A DNA stretch of 64,000 nucleotides from assembly GCF_012849555.1 (NCBI RefSeq), contig NZ_CP051685.1:4402001-4466000 (forward strand), given 5' to 3'. Origin of the DNA: Massilia forsythiae. GTDB lineage: Bacteria; Pseudomonadota; Gammaproteobacteria; Burkholderiales; Burkholderiaceae_D. Position numbers and translations under genes: made by a program. This document shows, one piece after another, positions 7,856-16,182 of the stretch. Position 1 is the first letter of the stretch, and the number at the start of each line of letters is the position of its first letter. The notes beneath the pieces are model-generated. The model had not been told where the DNA came from. It did no database searches and saw nothing but the letters and a program-made list of their open reading frames with translations.

Positions 7856-9546
7856 GGCACAGGCGTAGTTGGCGGCCACGTCGATGCTGCCCGTCCCCTT
7901 GTAGCGCGGGTAGGCCGGATACTGGCACAGCGGCCGGGTGCGGCCGGCGGTCGCGGCCGCGGTGTCGGTGCCGGTCAGCGTGCCCGGCGCCGTGCCCGTG
8001 CTCACCCAGGCGTCCAGCGCGCCGATCGCATCCCACGACGGGATGAAGGCGCCGTCGCCGTGGCCGAGGCCGGGCACCGTGTAGAAGCGCCAGAAGGCGT
8101 CCACCGCGGCCTGGCCGCTCTTCGCCACCTGCGCCTTGTAGTAGGCGATGGTGGCGTTCGGGCTGATCACCTCGTCGGCCAGCCCGTGCAGCACGATCAG
8201 CTTGCCGCCGCGCGCCATGAACGCGGCCAGGTCCGGGTTCATGGCGCCGACCGTGGCCGACATGTCGACCAGGCGCTGCTGGTACGCGCCCGGCCGGTCC
8301 AGGTCGAAGGCCAGCGTGTCCAGGTCCGGATTCCTGGCGATGAAGTATTTCAGGTAACCGTCGCCCTGGGTGTACAGGTAGCCGTTGGCGGCCACGGTCG
8401 GCGGGTCCAGCAGCGTGGGCGAATTGCCCAGGCCCAGTCCGGTGGAGAAGTCGGCGCCCTGCAGGATGTTGTAGCCCTGGTGCCGGTCGACGCCGTAGGC
8501 CAGCGTGTAGGGCAGCACCAGGTCGTCGGCGATGGCGCGCACGGTGCGGAGCTGGGCGGCCGACAGGCAGCCGTCGCCTTCGTCGGTGCCGCTGCGGCAG
8601 GCGAGGGTGGCCAGGATGGACGCCTGTCTGGTGCGGCAGGCTTCCACGTTGGCGACGATGCGGTCGAGCGCGCCGTCGTCGGCGTCGCAGGCATCGACTG
8701 CGGTCTTCAGGATCAGGCGCTGCCTGGCCGGGTCGATGTAGCCGGCGCCGCCGCCGTTGCCACCGCTGCCGTAGGCGGCCTGGCCGATCTTGACGCCCTG
8801 CAGGCGCACGCCGGAAAAATTGATGGCCGGGGCGTTGGCGATCACGCCGTCGTAGTCCTGCGGGAAGCGCTCGACCGCCGTCATGCCTTCGCGCCCGCCG
8901 GTGGAGCCGCCGGCGAAGTAGGACTTGGCGACGGCCCTGGCGTAGCGCAGCCGGATCAGCGCGAACGCCGTGTCGCAGGTTTTCTTGATGTGCTGGTAAC
9001 CGAAGTTCGAGCCGCGGCTCGCGGCGATCGCCGCTTCGTTGAGCGCGAAGTCGGCCGTGGCGCTGTTACCCACGTGGCCGGAATCCGAGCCGAAGGTGGC
9101 GTAGCCCAGCGCCAGCGGGGCCACGCCGGGCGCGAACGAGACCGCGCCGGTGTGACCACCGTGCCGTTGTAGCCGCCGCCGCCCATGTGCACCGTCTTGC
9201 CGTTCCACGCGGCGGGCAGGTTGAGCTGGAAATGGATGTTCGGGGTGCCCGCGGCGGCGCCGGCGTCCGGCAGGATGGCGCCCAGCACCTTGCAGTATTC
9301 GCCGTTGGCGTTGCCGGCCTCGCTTGCCGCGACCACGGTGGCCGAGGTCACCGTGGCGCCGCCGGTGGGCAGGCCGATGGCGGCAGCGGACACGGTCTTG
9401 CCGGCCATGTCGGCGCAGCCCAGGGCTTGCGGCGGCGCGCCGTCGTCGTCGCGGCCGTGGCAGCCCGCCAGCAGCGCGGCGGAACAGGACAGCAGGACCA
9501 GGCACGGCGCCAACCGCGCCGGCCTGGAAGTCAGGTGCCTTTGCAT
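7847..9546 (-). pseudogene. tannase/feruloyl esterase family lipoprotein, split by a one-base frameshift
   Basis: Two open frames on one strand add up to a single tannase-family protein of about 566 residues. The first (from 9546) begins with a lipoprotein signal (LLAGC, Cys29), passes WNGKTVHMGGGGYNGTVVT, then loses homology. The other frame picks up at GAVSFAPGVAPLALGYATFG and runs to the stop at 7847. The switch falls near 9150-9160, where adding one base restores the reading frame. The serine esterase parts are visible: nucleophile region YFAGGSTGGREG, Asp in GKLIVLHGLADEVIS, His in YTVPGLGHGDG. The cysteines normally beside the Ser and His (CS-D-HC signature) are both Gly here. It could be a real pseudogene or a sequencing indel. 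Confidence 0.82.
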
Positions 9547-9706
9547 GGTATCTCCGAGGTGGGTTATTCCCTGTGCATCAGGGCGAACCCCGTTTTACCA
9601 TCGGCGCAAAGGATGAGCAAACGCCGGCAAGGGCGGCGGCGTCGATCGCGACAGTTTGGTGGCCACGGCGCGCCGCGTGCGGCGAAATCCTTGCCTTGAG
9701 AACTGG

Positions 9707-9743
9707 AGGCGGCATTGTCCGTGCAGGTTGTAGAATGCCGCCT
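9707..9743 (+). promoter_or_regulatory. 10-bp inverted repeat overlapping a -10-like box before the MBL gene
   Basis: AGGCGGCATT (9707-9716) and AATGCCGCCT (9734-9743) are perfect inverted arms separated by 17 bp. The right arm overlaps a TAGAAT (9731-9736) that looks like a -10 box, 17 bp before the start codon at 9760. No good -35 was seen. It could be an operator or a 5' hairpin. Confidence 0.4.
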
Positions 9744-9759
9744 TCGCCGCGAGACCACC

Positions 9760-11127
9760 ATGACCCAGCCATTTCTCACCATTTCCCGCATCCTGCACGC
9801 CGGCTACGTGTTCGAATGCGACGGCGTCCGCATCGCCTTCGATACCATCTTCGAGAACCCGTTCAGCCGCAACTGCCACGCCTTTCCCGGCGTGCGCTTC
9901 GACACCGAGGCGATCCGCCGCCAGCGCTTCGACGCGGTGTTCATCTCGCACTTCCACGACGACCACTGCTCGCTCGACAGCCTGGACCTGCTCGACCGCG
10001 CCACGCCGATCCACATCTACTGCCTGTTCGACGAGCTGTTCGAGATGGTGCGCCGGCTGGGTTTTACCCATGTCCACCCGCTGCACCTGGACCGGACGGT
10101 GGCCGTCGGCCCGTTCCGGGTGACGCCGCGCGAAGCCATGGACGCCGAGGTCGACTCGATGTTCCAGGTGCGCGCGGCCGGCCTGAACGTGCTGAACGTG
10201 GTCGATTCCTGGATCGACGAAGGCACCCTGGCGCAACTGGTGCGCGAGGGGCCGTGGGACATGGTGCTGTGGCCGTTCCAGACCATGCGCGAGATCGAGG
10301 TGCTGGCGCCGTCGCGCGCCGCCGCCGTCCCGCCCACGCTGCCGGACGAATGGATCGAACAATTGCGGGCGCTGCGGCCGCGCCATGTGGTGCCGAGCTC
10401 GTGCCAGTTCCTGCAGGAGCCGTGGTCCTGGTACAACCGCGCCTTTTTTCCGATCTCGTACGCGCAATTCGCGCGCGAAGTGGGAGCGGCGCTGCCGGAT
10501 GCGCAGGTGGTGCGGCTCGATCCGTCGGTGTCGGTGCGGCTTGACGGCGCGGGCTTGCGGCCGGCGCCGCCGCTGCCGTGGGTGGTCCCGCTCGGCCCGC
10601 AGGACGTCGACTACGCCTACGAAGGCAACGCCGCGCCGCCGCCGACCGCCGCCATCGCGCGCCATTTCCCGCCCCTGGGCGAAGCCGAGCGGGCGCGCGT
10701 GCTGGACTGGTGCCGCAGCGCGCTGCCGGGAAAATACGGCGAGACCGAGGCCGGCTGCGACTACTTCGAGCGGCCGCGCAACTGGCGCCTGTCCCTGTAC
10801 GACCATCACGGCCGGGCGCTGCACCTGTGCTACCGCCTCGACGGCGATGCGGCGTTGCTGGAAGGGGAAGGGGAAGGGGAAGGCGAGGCGGACGCCCCGC
10901 TGGGCTGGACCACCGAAGTGCCGATCGCCAAGCTGTACGCGGCGCTGGAACTGGGCGAGTCGCTGACCTCGATGTACGTGCGCATCAACGACGCCGTGTT
11001 CGACGCCGCCACCGAACGCGACCTGGCCGATGCCGACGTGGTCGACGACCCGCTGGTGCGCTGCCTGTTCGGCGACACCTTCGGCGCCTACCAGGCGGCG
11101 CAGTTGAAGCGCCTGCTGGCGCGCTAG
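9760..11127 (+). CDS. metallo-beta-lactamase-fold hydrolase (UlaG-like)
   Basis: Predicted cytoplasmic metal-dependent hydrolase of 455 residues. The zinc-binding signature HFHDDH sits in FDAVFISHFHDDHCS, after an N-terminal strand HAGYVFECDGVRIAFDTIFE typical of UlaG-like MBL proteins. The C-terminal half (from about 250) has no motif I recognise and carries a short Gly-Glu run (EGEGEGEGEA) encoded by a GAAGGG hexamer repeat near 10861-10885. I chose the ATG at 9760 over 9715 because the preceding residues do not look family-like. The substrate is unknown. It is convergent with the next gene. Confidence 0.8.
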   Translation: MTQPFLTISRILHAGYVFECDGVRIAFDTIFENPFSRNCHAFPGVRFDTEAIRRQRFDAVFISHFHDDHCSLDSLDLLDRATPIHIYCLFDELFEMVRRLGFTHVHPLHLDRTVAVGPFRVTPREAMDAEVDSMFQVRAAGLNVLNVVDSWIDEGTLAQLVREGPWDMVLWPFQTMREIEVLAPSRAAAVPPTLPDEWIEQLRALRPRHVVPSSCQFLQEPWSWYNRAFFPISYAQFAREVGAALPDAQVVRLDPSVSVRLDGAGLRPAPPLPWVVPLGPQDVDYAYEGNAAPPPTAAIARHFPPLGEAERARVLDWCRSALPGKYGETEAGCDYFERPRNWRLSLYDHHGRALHLCYRLDGDAALLEGEGEGEGEADAPLGWTTEVPIAKLYAALELGESLTSMYVRINDAVFDAATERDLADADVVDDPLVRCLFGDTFGAYQAAQLKRLLAR

Positions 11128-11157
11128 TCCACCCGAGCGCCGGCGCCGCGGGAACGG

Positions 11158-11883
11158 CTACTTGCCGAGCAGGCGCAGCGATGCTTCCCAGTCGGCCGCC
11201 CACGGCGCCAGGACCTCGTGCGACTGGAAGGCGCGCTTCAGCGGACCCAGCGGCACGCGGTAGGCGTCGTGCAGTCCCAGCGCCAGCGTGACCGGATTCC
11301 ACAGCGCGTTGCGCTTCGACTTGCGTACGCTCGCTTTCACACGTGCGCCGTCGTCGCCGAACAGGCCGATGGCCTCGTCCAGCGCCTGCGCCAGGTCCAG
11401 CCGCGCCAGGCGCCCGAACGCCGCCAGCACGGCATCCTTGCCGATGCCGGCCTGCGATTCGGTGGCCGCAGGCCTGGCCGGCGCTTCGGCTGCCGGCGGC
11501 GCCTCGGCCGCGCGCTGCAGCTGCTCGGCCAGCCGCTCGATGTCCTTTTTCTGGAACCGCAGCGCCTCGAGCGGCCGCCGGAAACCCGGTTCCGGCAGGC
11601 GCACGGCGATCTTGTAGGCATCCTTGGTCAGCGTGATCAGCACGTCGCCGGCGCCGCCTGCCAGGCGCGCGATGTCGCCCTCGAAGAAGATCGGCGCCGC
11701 GTAGCCGCCGTTGGCCTCGCCGAACAAGTCGGCGTGGGCGGCGTCGTAATCCAGCCAGACATGGGGCGTCAACCCGTGCTCGAGCAGGCGCGCCAGGGTC
11801 CAGGGCGAACCGGTGCGCCGCGCCAGCCAGGCGCAGGTTTCGTCGGTGGTGGCGCGGAAGGGCAGGTCGGGAGCGGGCGTCAT
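11158..11883 (-). CDS. hypothetical protein with a possible N-terminal helix-turn-helix
   Basis: A 241-residue soluble protein I cannot assign. The N-terminal 30 residues (ETCAWLARRTGSPWTLARLL) read like an HTH or recombinase-adaptor helix pair. A middle section (APIFFEGDIARLAGGAGDVL) precedes a coiled, Ala-rich region (about 105-145, LRFQKKDIERLAEQLQRAAE). The C-terminal third (ALWNPVTLALGLHDAYRVPL, LKRAFQSHEVLAPW) looks conserved. No signal peptide or membrane segment. It is divergent from the Tgl-like gene. Coding is supported by strong codon bias and absence of a better frame. Confidence 0.6.
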   Translation of the reverse strand: MTPAPDLPFRATTDETCAWLARRTGSPWTLARLLEHGLTPHVWLDYDAAHADLFGEANGGYAAPIFFEGDIARLAGGAGDVLITLTKDAYKIAVRLPEPGFRRPLEALRFQKKDIERLAEQLQRAAEAPPAAEAPARPAATESQAGIGKDAVLAAFGRLARLDLAQALDEAIGLFGDDGARVKASVRKSKRNALWNPVTLALGLHDAYRVPLGPLKRAFQSHEVLAPWAADWEASLRLLGK

Positions 11884-12011
11884 GGTGGCGGGTAGCGTGG
11901 CGGTGATCGAAGGCCGTCATTTTAATGCTGGCCTCATGGTTATGGTGTAACTTGACCCGCAGGGCAGACGCCGCCATCCAGCGCGTACCATATCGAGGAT
12001 CGACTTTCACC

Positions 12012-13178
12012 GTGAATTCCGCTTGCTTTTCCGGCGACTTTCCCAGCGCCGCGCCGCCGCCGCGCGGCATCGAATTGCCTGGCGCCGATCCGGCCCAGGC
12101 CGGCCGCGTGCGCGACCTGCTCGATGCCCTGGCGCTGGGGCCGTACGTGGCCGAATCTGCGTCCGGCGCCGGCCACGCGTTCGCGCTGGCGGCCGGCGTC
12201 GCGCGCGACCTGGTCCCCGGCGGCGACACCATGCACCTGTGCCGCGACCTCGGGCTCGACAGCGCCGCCGGTTCGGCCGGCCTGGAGCGCGAGATCGTGC
12301 TGGCCATGCTGGCGGCGCCGCGCCCGCTGCGCTTTGCCAGCGCGTGCGAAGTCCTGGCGGCGCTGGCGATCCGCCGCAACACGGTGCTGGCCGCGCGCCG
12401 CACCCGGCTCGCCTTCGGCACCGCCGCCGTGGAGCGCCCGCCCAGCCACTGGACCTACGATCCCGGGCGCGGCTTCACCGTCCTGCCGGGCCGGCCGCTG
12501 GTCGAGGCATTGACGCTGGCCACCCAGCCGGGGGCGGGCGACGGCCGCCTGTACGGCTTTTCGTGCTACCGCGCCAGCGAATACGTGCTGCTGCTCGGGA
12601 TCGCGCAGGAACTGGAACGGGTCAATCCGCCGCTGCTGGCGCGCCTGCAGCGGCAGTGGGAAACGCGCGCGATCCAGTCCGGGGCCTTCCACGACACCTT
12701 CCTGGACGAGTACGGATCGATCGACGCGCCGCTGCCGCTGCGCTATTACGTGCCGGGCGACCGGGTCTGGTTCCGCAATCCGGACGCGCGCTCTTCGGAC
12801 GCGTCCGGCTACGAGGGATCGTGGGTCATCTACCTCGGCAATGGCGAGTTCGCCAATTTCTGGAAACAGGACCAGCCGTACACGTTCGAATCGAAGTGCG
12901 TCGAGATGTACCATTGGCGCGACGCCGTCTACCTGGATGCGGCGGGCGATGCGCGTATCGACGAGGCGGTGGTCGAGGCCAGGGTGCGCGAGACCATGGC
13001 CGACCCGCAGCGGCGGACGGCGGTGCTCGCGCGCATGGCGCGCCTGCGCGACGGACGCGGCGTCTACGCCGACGGCGGCTGCCTCGACCATTCGCGCGAG
13101 TCGGCGCGCAGCGTGTGTCCGGGCAGCGCCCGGATCGCGTTGCCGTCCGCCCGCGGAGCGCCGCATGCTCTACAATAG
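12012..13178 (+). CDS. protein-glutamine gamma-glutamyltransferase (Bacillus Tgl)-like protein
   Basis: Resembles the small spore transglutaminase Tgl of Bacillus, which cross-links proteins through Gln-Lys bonds. Matching blocks are the region before the active site (IRRNTVLAARRTRLAFGT), the candidate nucleophile in YGFSCYRASEYVLLLG (Cys185), SGAFHDTFLDEYGS, and a C-terminal strand set round PLRYYVPGDRVWFRNPD and GSWVIYLGNGEFANFW. At about 388 residues it is longer than Bacillus Tgl (about 245) by an N-terminal domain. The open frame begins at 11925, but I prefer the GTG at 12012, which has GAGGAT upstream and leaves room for divergent promoters; the first 29 residues otherwise look non-coding. 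Substrates and localisation are unknown. Confidence 0.62.
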   Translation: MNSACFSGDFPSAAPPPRGIELPGADPAQAGRVRDLLDALALGPYVAESASGAGHAFALAAGVARDLVPGGDTMHLCRDLGLDSAAGSAGLEREIVLAMLAAPRPLRFASACEVLAALAIRRNTVLAARRTRLAFGTAAVERPPSHWTYDPGRGFTVLPGRPLVEALTLATQPGAGDGRLYGFSCYRASEYVLLLGIAQELERVNPPLLARLQRQWETRAIQSGAFHDTFLDEYGSIDAPLPLRYYVPGDRVWFRNPDARSSDASGYEGSWVIYLGNGEFANFWKQDQPYTFESKCVEMYHWRDAVYLDAAGDARIDEAVVEARVRETMADPQRRTAVLARMARLRDGRGVYADGGCLDHSRESARSVCPGSARIALPSARGAPHALQ

Positions 13179-13197
13179 GCGGTCAAGCTTCCGAAAG

Positions 13198-14094
13198 ATG
13201 GCACACATGCTTCACCCCCAGAATACACGGCGCCGTGCGGCGGCCGGCATCGCCTGCCTGGCAGCGCTGCTGGCGTCCGCGGCTGCCGTGGCTGCTGACG
13301 TGCCCGCCGCCGGCGCCGCGGCCAGCGTCTACCTCGAAGACCTGACCTCGCCCGAGCTGCGCGAGCGCATCGCCGCCGGCGCCGCTACCGTGCTGGTGCC
13401 GATCGGCGGCACCGAGCAGAGCGGGCCGCACCTCGCGCTCGGCAAGCACAACGCGCGCGCGCGCCTGCTGGCCGGACGCATCGCCCAGCGCCTGGGCGAC
13501 GCCGTGGTGGCGCCGGTGGTCGCCTACGTCCCGGAAGGGTCGATCGCGCCGCCGGCCGGGCACATGCGCTTCGCCGGCACCCTCTCCATCCCGGACGCCG
13601 CCTTCGAGGCGCTGCTGGAAGGGACCGCGCGCAGCCTCTGTGCACATGGCGTGCGCGACGTGTTCTTCCTGGGCGACCACGGCGGCTACCAGAAGAACGA
13701 GGAGAGGGCCGCGGCGCGCGCCAACAAGGCCCTGGACAGCGGCTGCCGCGTGCATGCGCTGCCGGATTACTACCAGGCCACGCAGGACGCCTACGTCGCC
13801 GACCTGAAGCGGCGCGGCTACGGCGACGCCGAGATCGGCCTGCACGCCGGCCTGGCCGACACCAGCCTGAGCCTGGCGCTCGACCCGGCCCAGGTGCGCA
13901 CTGGCCTGCTGGCGGCCGGCGCCAGGGCCGGCGCGGCCGGCGGCGTGCGCGGCGACCCGACCCGCGCCAGCGCGGCGCTGGGCCAGCTCGGCGTGGCGCG
14001 CATCGTCGACGCCTCGGTCGCCGCCATCCGCGCCGCGCGCCAGTCCGGGGCGCGCCAGTCCGGGCCTGTCCAGAAACCATCCAAGCAACAGTAG
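13198..14094 (+). CDS. exported creatininase-family protein
   Basis: About 298 residues: an N-terminal signal peptide (LACLAALLASAAAVAADVPA type, cut near residue 40), then a creatininase/creatinine-amidohydrolase fold. The metal-binding pattern GGTEQSGPHLALGKHN matches the family's GSTEQHGPH motif but has His where most members have the Asp of LGTD. The second half has FLGDHGGYQKNE in place of the usual GHGGN. The family are metal-dependent amidohydrolases; a periplasmic location is inferred from the signal. It is followed after 10 bp by the beta-propeller gene, so the two are probably one operon. The start is the first ATG of MAHMLH; the second is possible. Confidence 0.82.
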   Translation: MAHMLHPQNTRRRAAAGIACLAALLASAAAVAADVPAAGAAASVYLEDLTSPELRERIAAGAATVLVPIGGTEQSGPHLALGKHNARARLLAGRIAQRLGDAVVAPVVAYVPEGSIAPPAGHMRFAGTLSIPDAAFEALLEGTARSLCAHGVRDVFFLGDHGGYQKNEERAAARANKALDSGCRVHALPDYYQATQDAYVADLKRRGYGDAEIGLHAGLADTSLSLALDPAQVRTGLLAAGARAGAAGGVRGDPTRASAALGQLGVARIVDASVAAIRAARQSGARQSGPVQKPSKQQ

Positions 14095-14104
14095 AGAATC
14101 CATC

Positions 14105-15400
14105 GTGCGATACAAGAAAACAGCCGGCGCCGTCCTGATCCTGGCCATCGTGGCCGGCGGCGCCATCGCCATGCGCGGCAAGGTCGCGCCCCTGTCCGCC
14201 TCCCGGGCCGGCGTCGATGCCAAGGGCAAGCCGGACGCCGTGCTGGTCCCGGCAGTCAAGGCCGTCCCAGGCATGCCGCCGGTGGTCGACCCGAGCAACG
14301 TCTACAGCGAGATCGGCCCCACCCACCTGAGCCCGGCCGTGCGCGGCGACTTGCAGCGCGTGTACGTGCCCAACCTGCGCACCAACGACGTCAGCGTGAT
14401 CGACCCGGTGGCGATGAAGGTGGTCGACCGCTTCAAGGTGGGCTATGGCCCGCAGCACGTGATTCCCGGCTGGGACCTGCGCACGCTGTGGGTCGCCAAC
14501 AACGCCGAGCGCCGCAACGACGGCAGCCTGACGCCGATCGACCCGGCCACCGGCAAGCCGGGCCCGTCGGTGCCGGTCGACGACCCCTACAACATGTACT
14601 TCACGCCGGACGGCAAGTCGGCGATCGTGGTGGCCGAGGCACGCCACCGCCTCGATTTCCGCGATCCGCACACGATGGCGATGCAGTACGCGATCGACGT
14701 GCCGCAATGCGGCGGCATCAACCACGCCGAATTCTCGATGGACGGCCGCTACGCGCTGTTCACCTGCGAATTCGACGGCAGCCTGGCCAAGATCGACCTG
14801 GCCGAGCGCAAGGTGCTGGGCTACCTGAAGCTGAACATGCCGTCCACGCGCCTGAAGGAAGGCAACGGCACGCCCGGCATCCCGGGCGCCGACGAGGTGT
14901 GTTCGTCGAAGAAGGGCATGCCGCAGGACGTGCGCATGTCGCCGGACGGCAAGCGCTACTACATCGCCGACATGGAAGCGGACGGCGTGCACGTGGTCGA
15001 CGGCGACGCCATGCGCCAGATCGGCTTCATCCCGGCCGGCCTCGGCACCCACGGCCTGTACCCGAGCCGCGACGGCAAGTTCCTGTACATCGCCAACCGC
15101 GGCACCCACCGCATCCACGGCAAGCGCAAGGGACCCGGCAGCGTGGCCGTGCTCGACTTCGCCACCGGGCAGATCGTCAAGCGCTGGACGGTGCCGGGCG
15201 GCGGCAGCCCGGACATGGGCAACGTCAGCGCCGACGGCAAGTGGCTGTGGCTGTCGGGCCGCTTCGACGACGTGGTCTACCGCTTCGACACGACCAGCGG
15301 CGAGGTGCGCCAGATCGCGGTCGGCGGCGAGCCGCACGGCCTGACCGTGTGGCCGCAGCCGGGCCGCTATTCGCTCGGCCACACCGGCAACCTGCGCTAG
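14105..15400 (+). CDS. YVTN-type beta-propeller protein, exported
   Basis: A 431-residue protein with a GTG start (14105), an uncleaved or cleavable N-terminal hydrophobic segment (GAVLILAIVAGGAIAM) and repeated propeller blades of the YVTN/YncE class: RVYVPNLRTNDVSVIDP, LWVANNAERRNDGSLTPID, YYIADMEADGVHVVDGD, FLYIANRGTHRIHG, LWLSGRFDDVVYRFDT. The Cys pair (CGGINH, TCEFD) may form a disulfide. Such proteins usually bind ligands or partners in the periplasm. It sits directly behind the creatininase-like gene, which suggests a joint role, but no pathway can be named. Confidence 0.85.
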   Translation: MRYKKTAGAVLILAIVAGGAIAMRGKVAPLSASRAGVDAKGKPDAVLVPAVKAVPGMPPVVDPSNVYSEIGPTHLSPAVRGDLQRVYVPNLRTNDVSVIDPVAMKVVDRFKVGYGPQHVIPGWDLRTLWVANNAERRNDGSLTPIDPATGKPGPSVPVDDPYNMYFTPDGKSAIVVAEARHRLDFRDPHTMAMQYAIDVPQCGGINHAEFSMDGRYALFTCEFDGSLAKIDLAERKVLGYLKLNMPSTRLKEGNGTPGIPGADEVCSSKKGMPQDVRMSPDGKRYYIADMEADGVHVVDGDAMRQIGFIPAGLGTHGLYPSRDGKFLYIANRGTHRIHGKRKGPGSVAVLDFATGQIVKRWTVPGGGSPDMGNVSADGKWLWLSGRFDDVVYRFDTTSGEVRQIAVGGEPHGLTVWPQPGRYSLGHTGNLR

Positions 15401-15428
15401 CGCGGCAGCCGGCCCGCCGGCGCGATCC

Positions 15429-15971
15429 TCAATCGCGCTGCATTCCCTGCGCCATGTGGCCCAGCGCCACCGCCAGGACGGCGCCGCCCAGGCCTTTCAC
15501 CAGGCCGGGATGCTGGGCATAGAAGTCGTCCATGCGGTCGACCACGCTCGGGTCGTGCCGTTCGGCCTGCTCGGCGATCTGGCGCACCTGCTCCGGCGTC
15601 ATCTGCGAGGCCTGCTCGGGCGTGATCTGCGGCGCCTGCTGTGGCGTCGCGCCCGCGCCGCCGCCGAACAGGTTGCCCAGGCTGCCGCCGAGGGCACCGC
15701 CGGCCAGCGAGGACAGCACGCCGGGGCCGATGCTGCCGAGGATCTGGTTGAGCATGCCGGCGCGCTGGTTCGGATCGCTGTTGCCGAACAACTGCGCCGC
15801 CATCTGCGCGAACGGCGGCGTCTGGTCCGAGCGGAATGCCTGTCCCAGGCCCTGCGCCAGCTGCCCTTGCGGCACCGACTGGGCCACCTGGTCGAAATGC
15901 CGGTCGGCCTGCTCCGCGCTGGCGCCGCCGCCGGTGAACTGCTGCAATAAGCTGCCTAGATCGAATGACAT
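15429..15971 (-). CDS. small Gly/Gln-rich protein of unknown function
   Basis: 180 residues with a near-ideal ribosome site (AAGGAG, 6 bp before the ATG). The N-terminus (MSFDLGSLLQQFTGGG, QADRHFDQVAQSVPQG) is helical and resembles YidB-like proteins in composition. The middle is a Gly-rich hydrophobic run (LSSLAGGALGGSLGNLFGGG), followed by a Gln/Pro repeat (QITPEQASQMTPEQVRQ). The C-terminal hydrophobic segment KGLGGAVLAVALGHMAQG could be a membrane helix. Function unknown. Confidence 0.75.
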   Translation of the reverse strand: MSFDLGSLLQQFTGGGASAEQADRHFDQVAQSVPQGQLAQGLGQAFRSDQTPPFAQMAAQLFGNSDPNQRAGMLNQILGSIGPGVLSSLAGGALGGSLGNLFGGGAGATPQQAPQITPEQASQMTPEQVRQIAEQAERHDPSVVDRMDDFYAQHPGLVKGLGGAVLAVALGHMAQGMQRD

Positions 15972-16106
15972 GCCATCTCCTTTACGGTGGGGATCGTTGA
16001 CATTTCAATATACAGCAGGCGTCCGGAAATGGCGTTTTCGATACCCGGCCGCCATGGCCGCGGCGAATCGCCGGGATGTCGCCAGGTATGACTCGATTCA
16101 ATCAGA

Positions 16107-16136
16107 CAAGATAAATATTGCAAATATGTTATCTTG
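16107..16136. promoter_or_regulatory. AT-rich palindrome upstream of the pilin-like gene
   Basis: A dyad of about 30 bp: left arm CAAGATAAATATT (16107-16119), right arm AATATGTTATCTTG (16123-16136). The arms pair fully except for one bulged base. It stands out sharply from the GC-rich surroundings and lies 46 bp before the pilin start. Its position and symmetry suggest an operator or a 5' RNA hairpin. Confidence 0.55.
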
Positions 16137-16182
16137 GCGATGTCAATCCAACCTCAACCCATTGCCCGCGAAACGATCTTCC

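Noticed and set aside
8956..9546. Short lipoprotein gene of 196 codons
   Set aside because: Its last 40 residues lose homology while the other frame continues the same tannase family, so it is the first half of a frameshifted gene.
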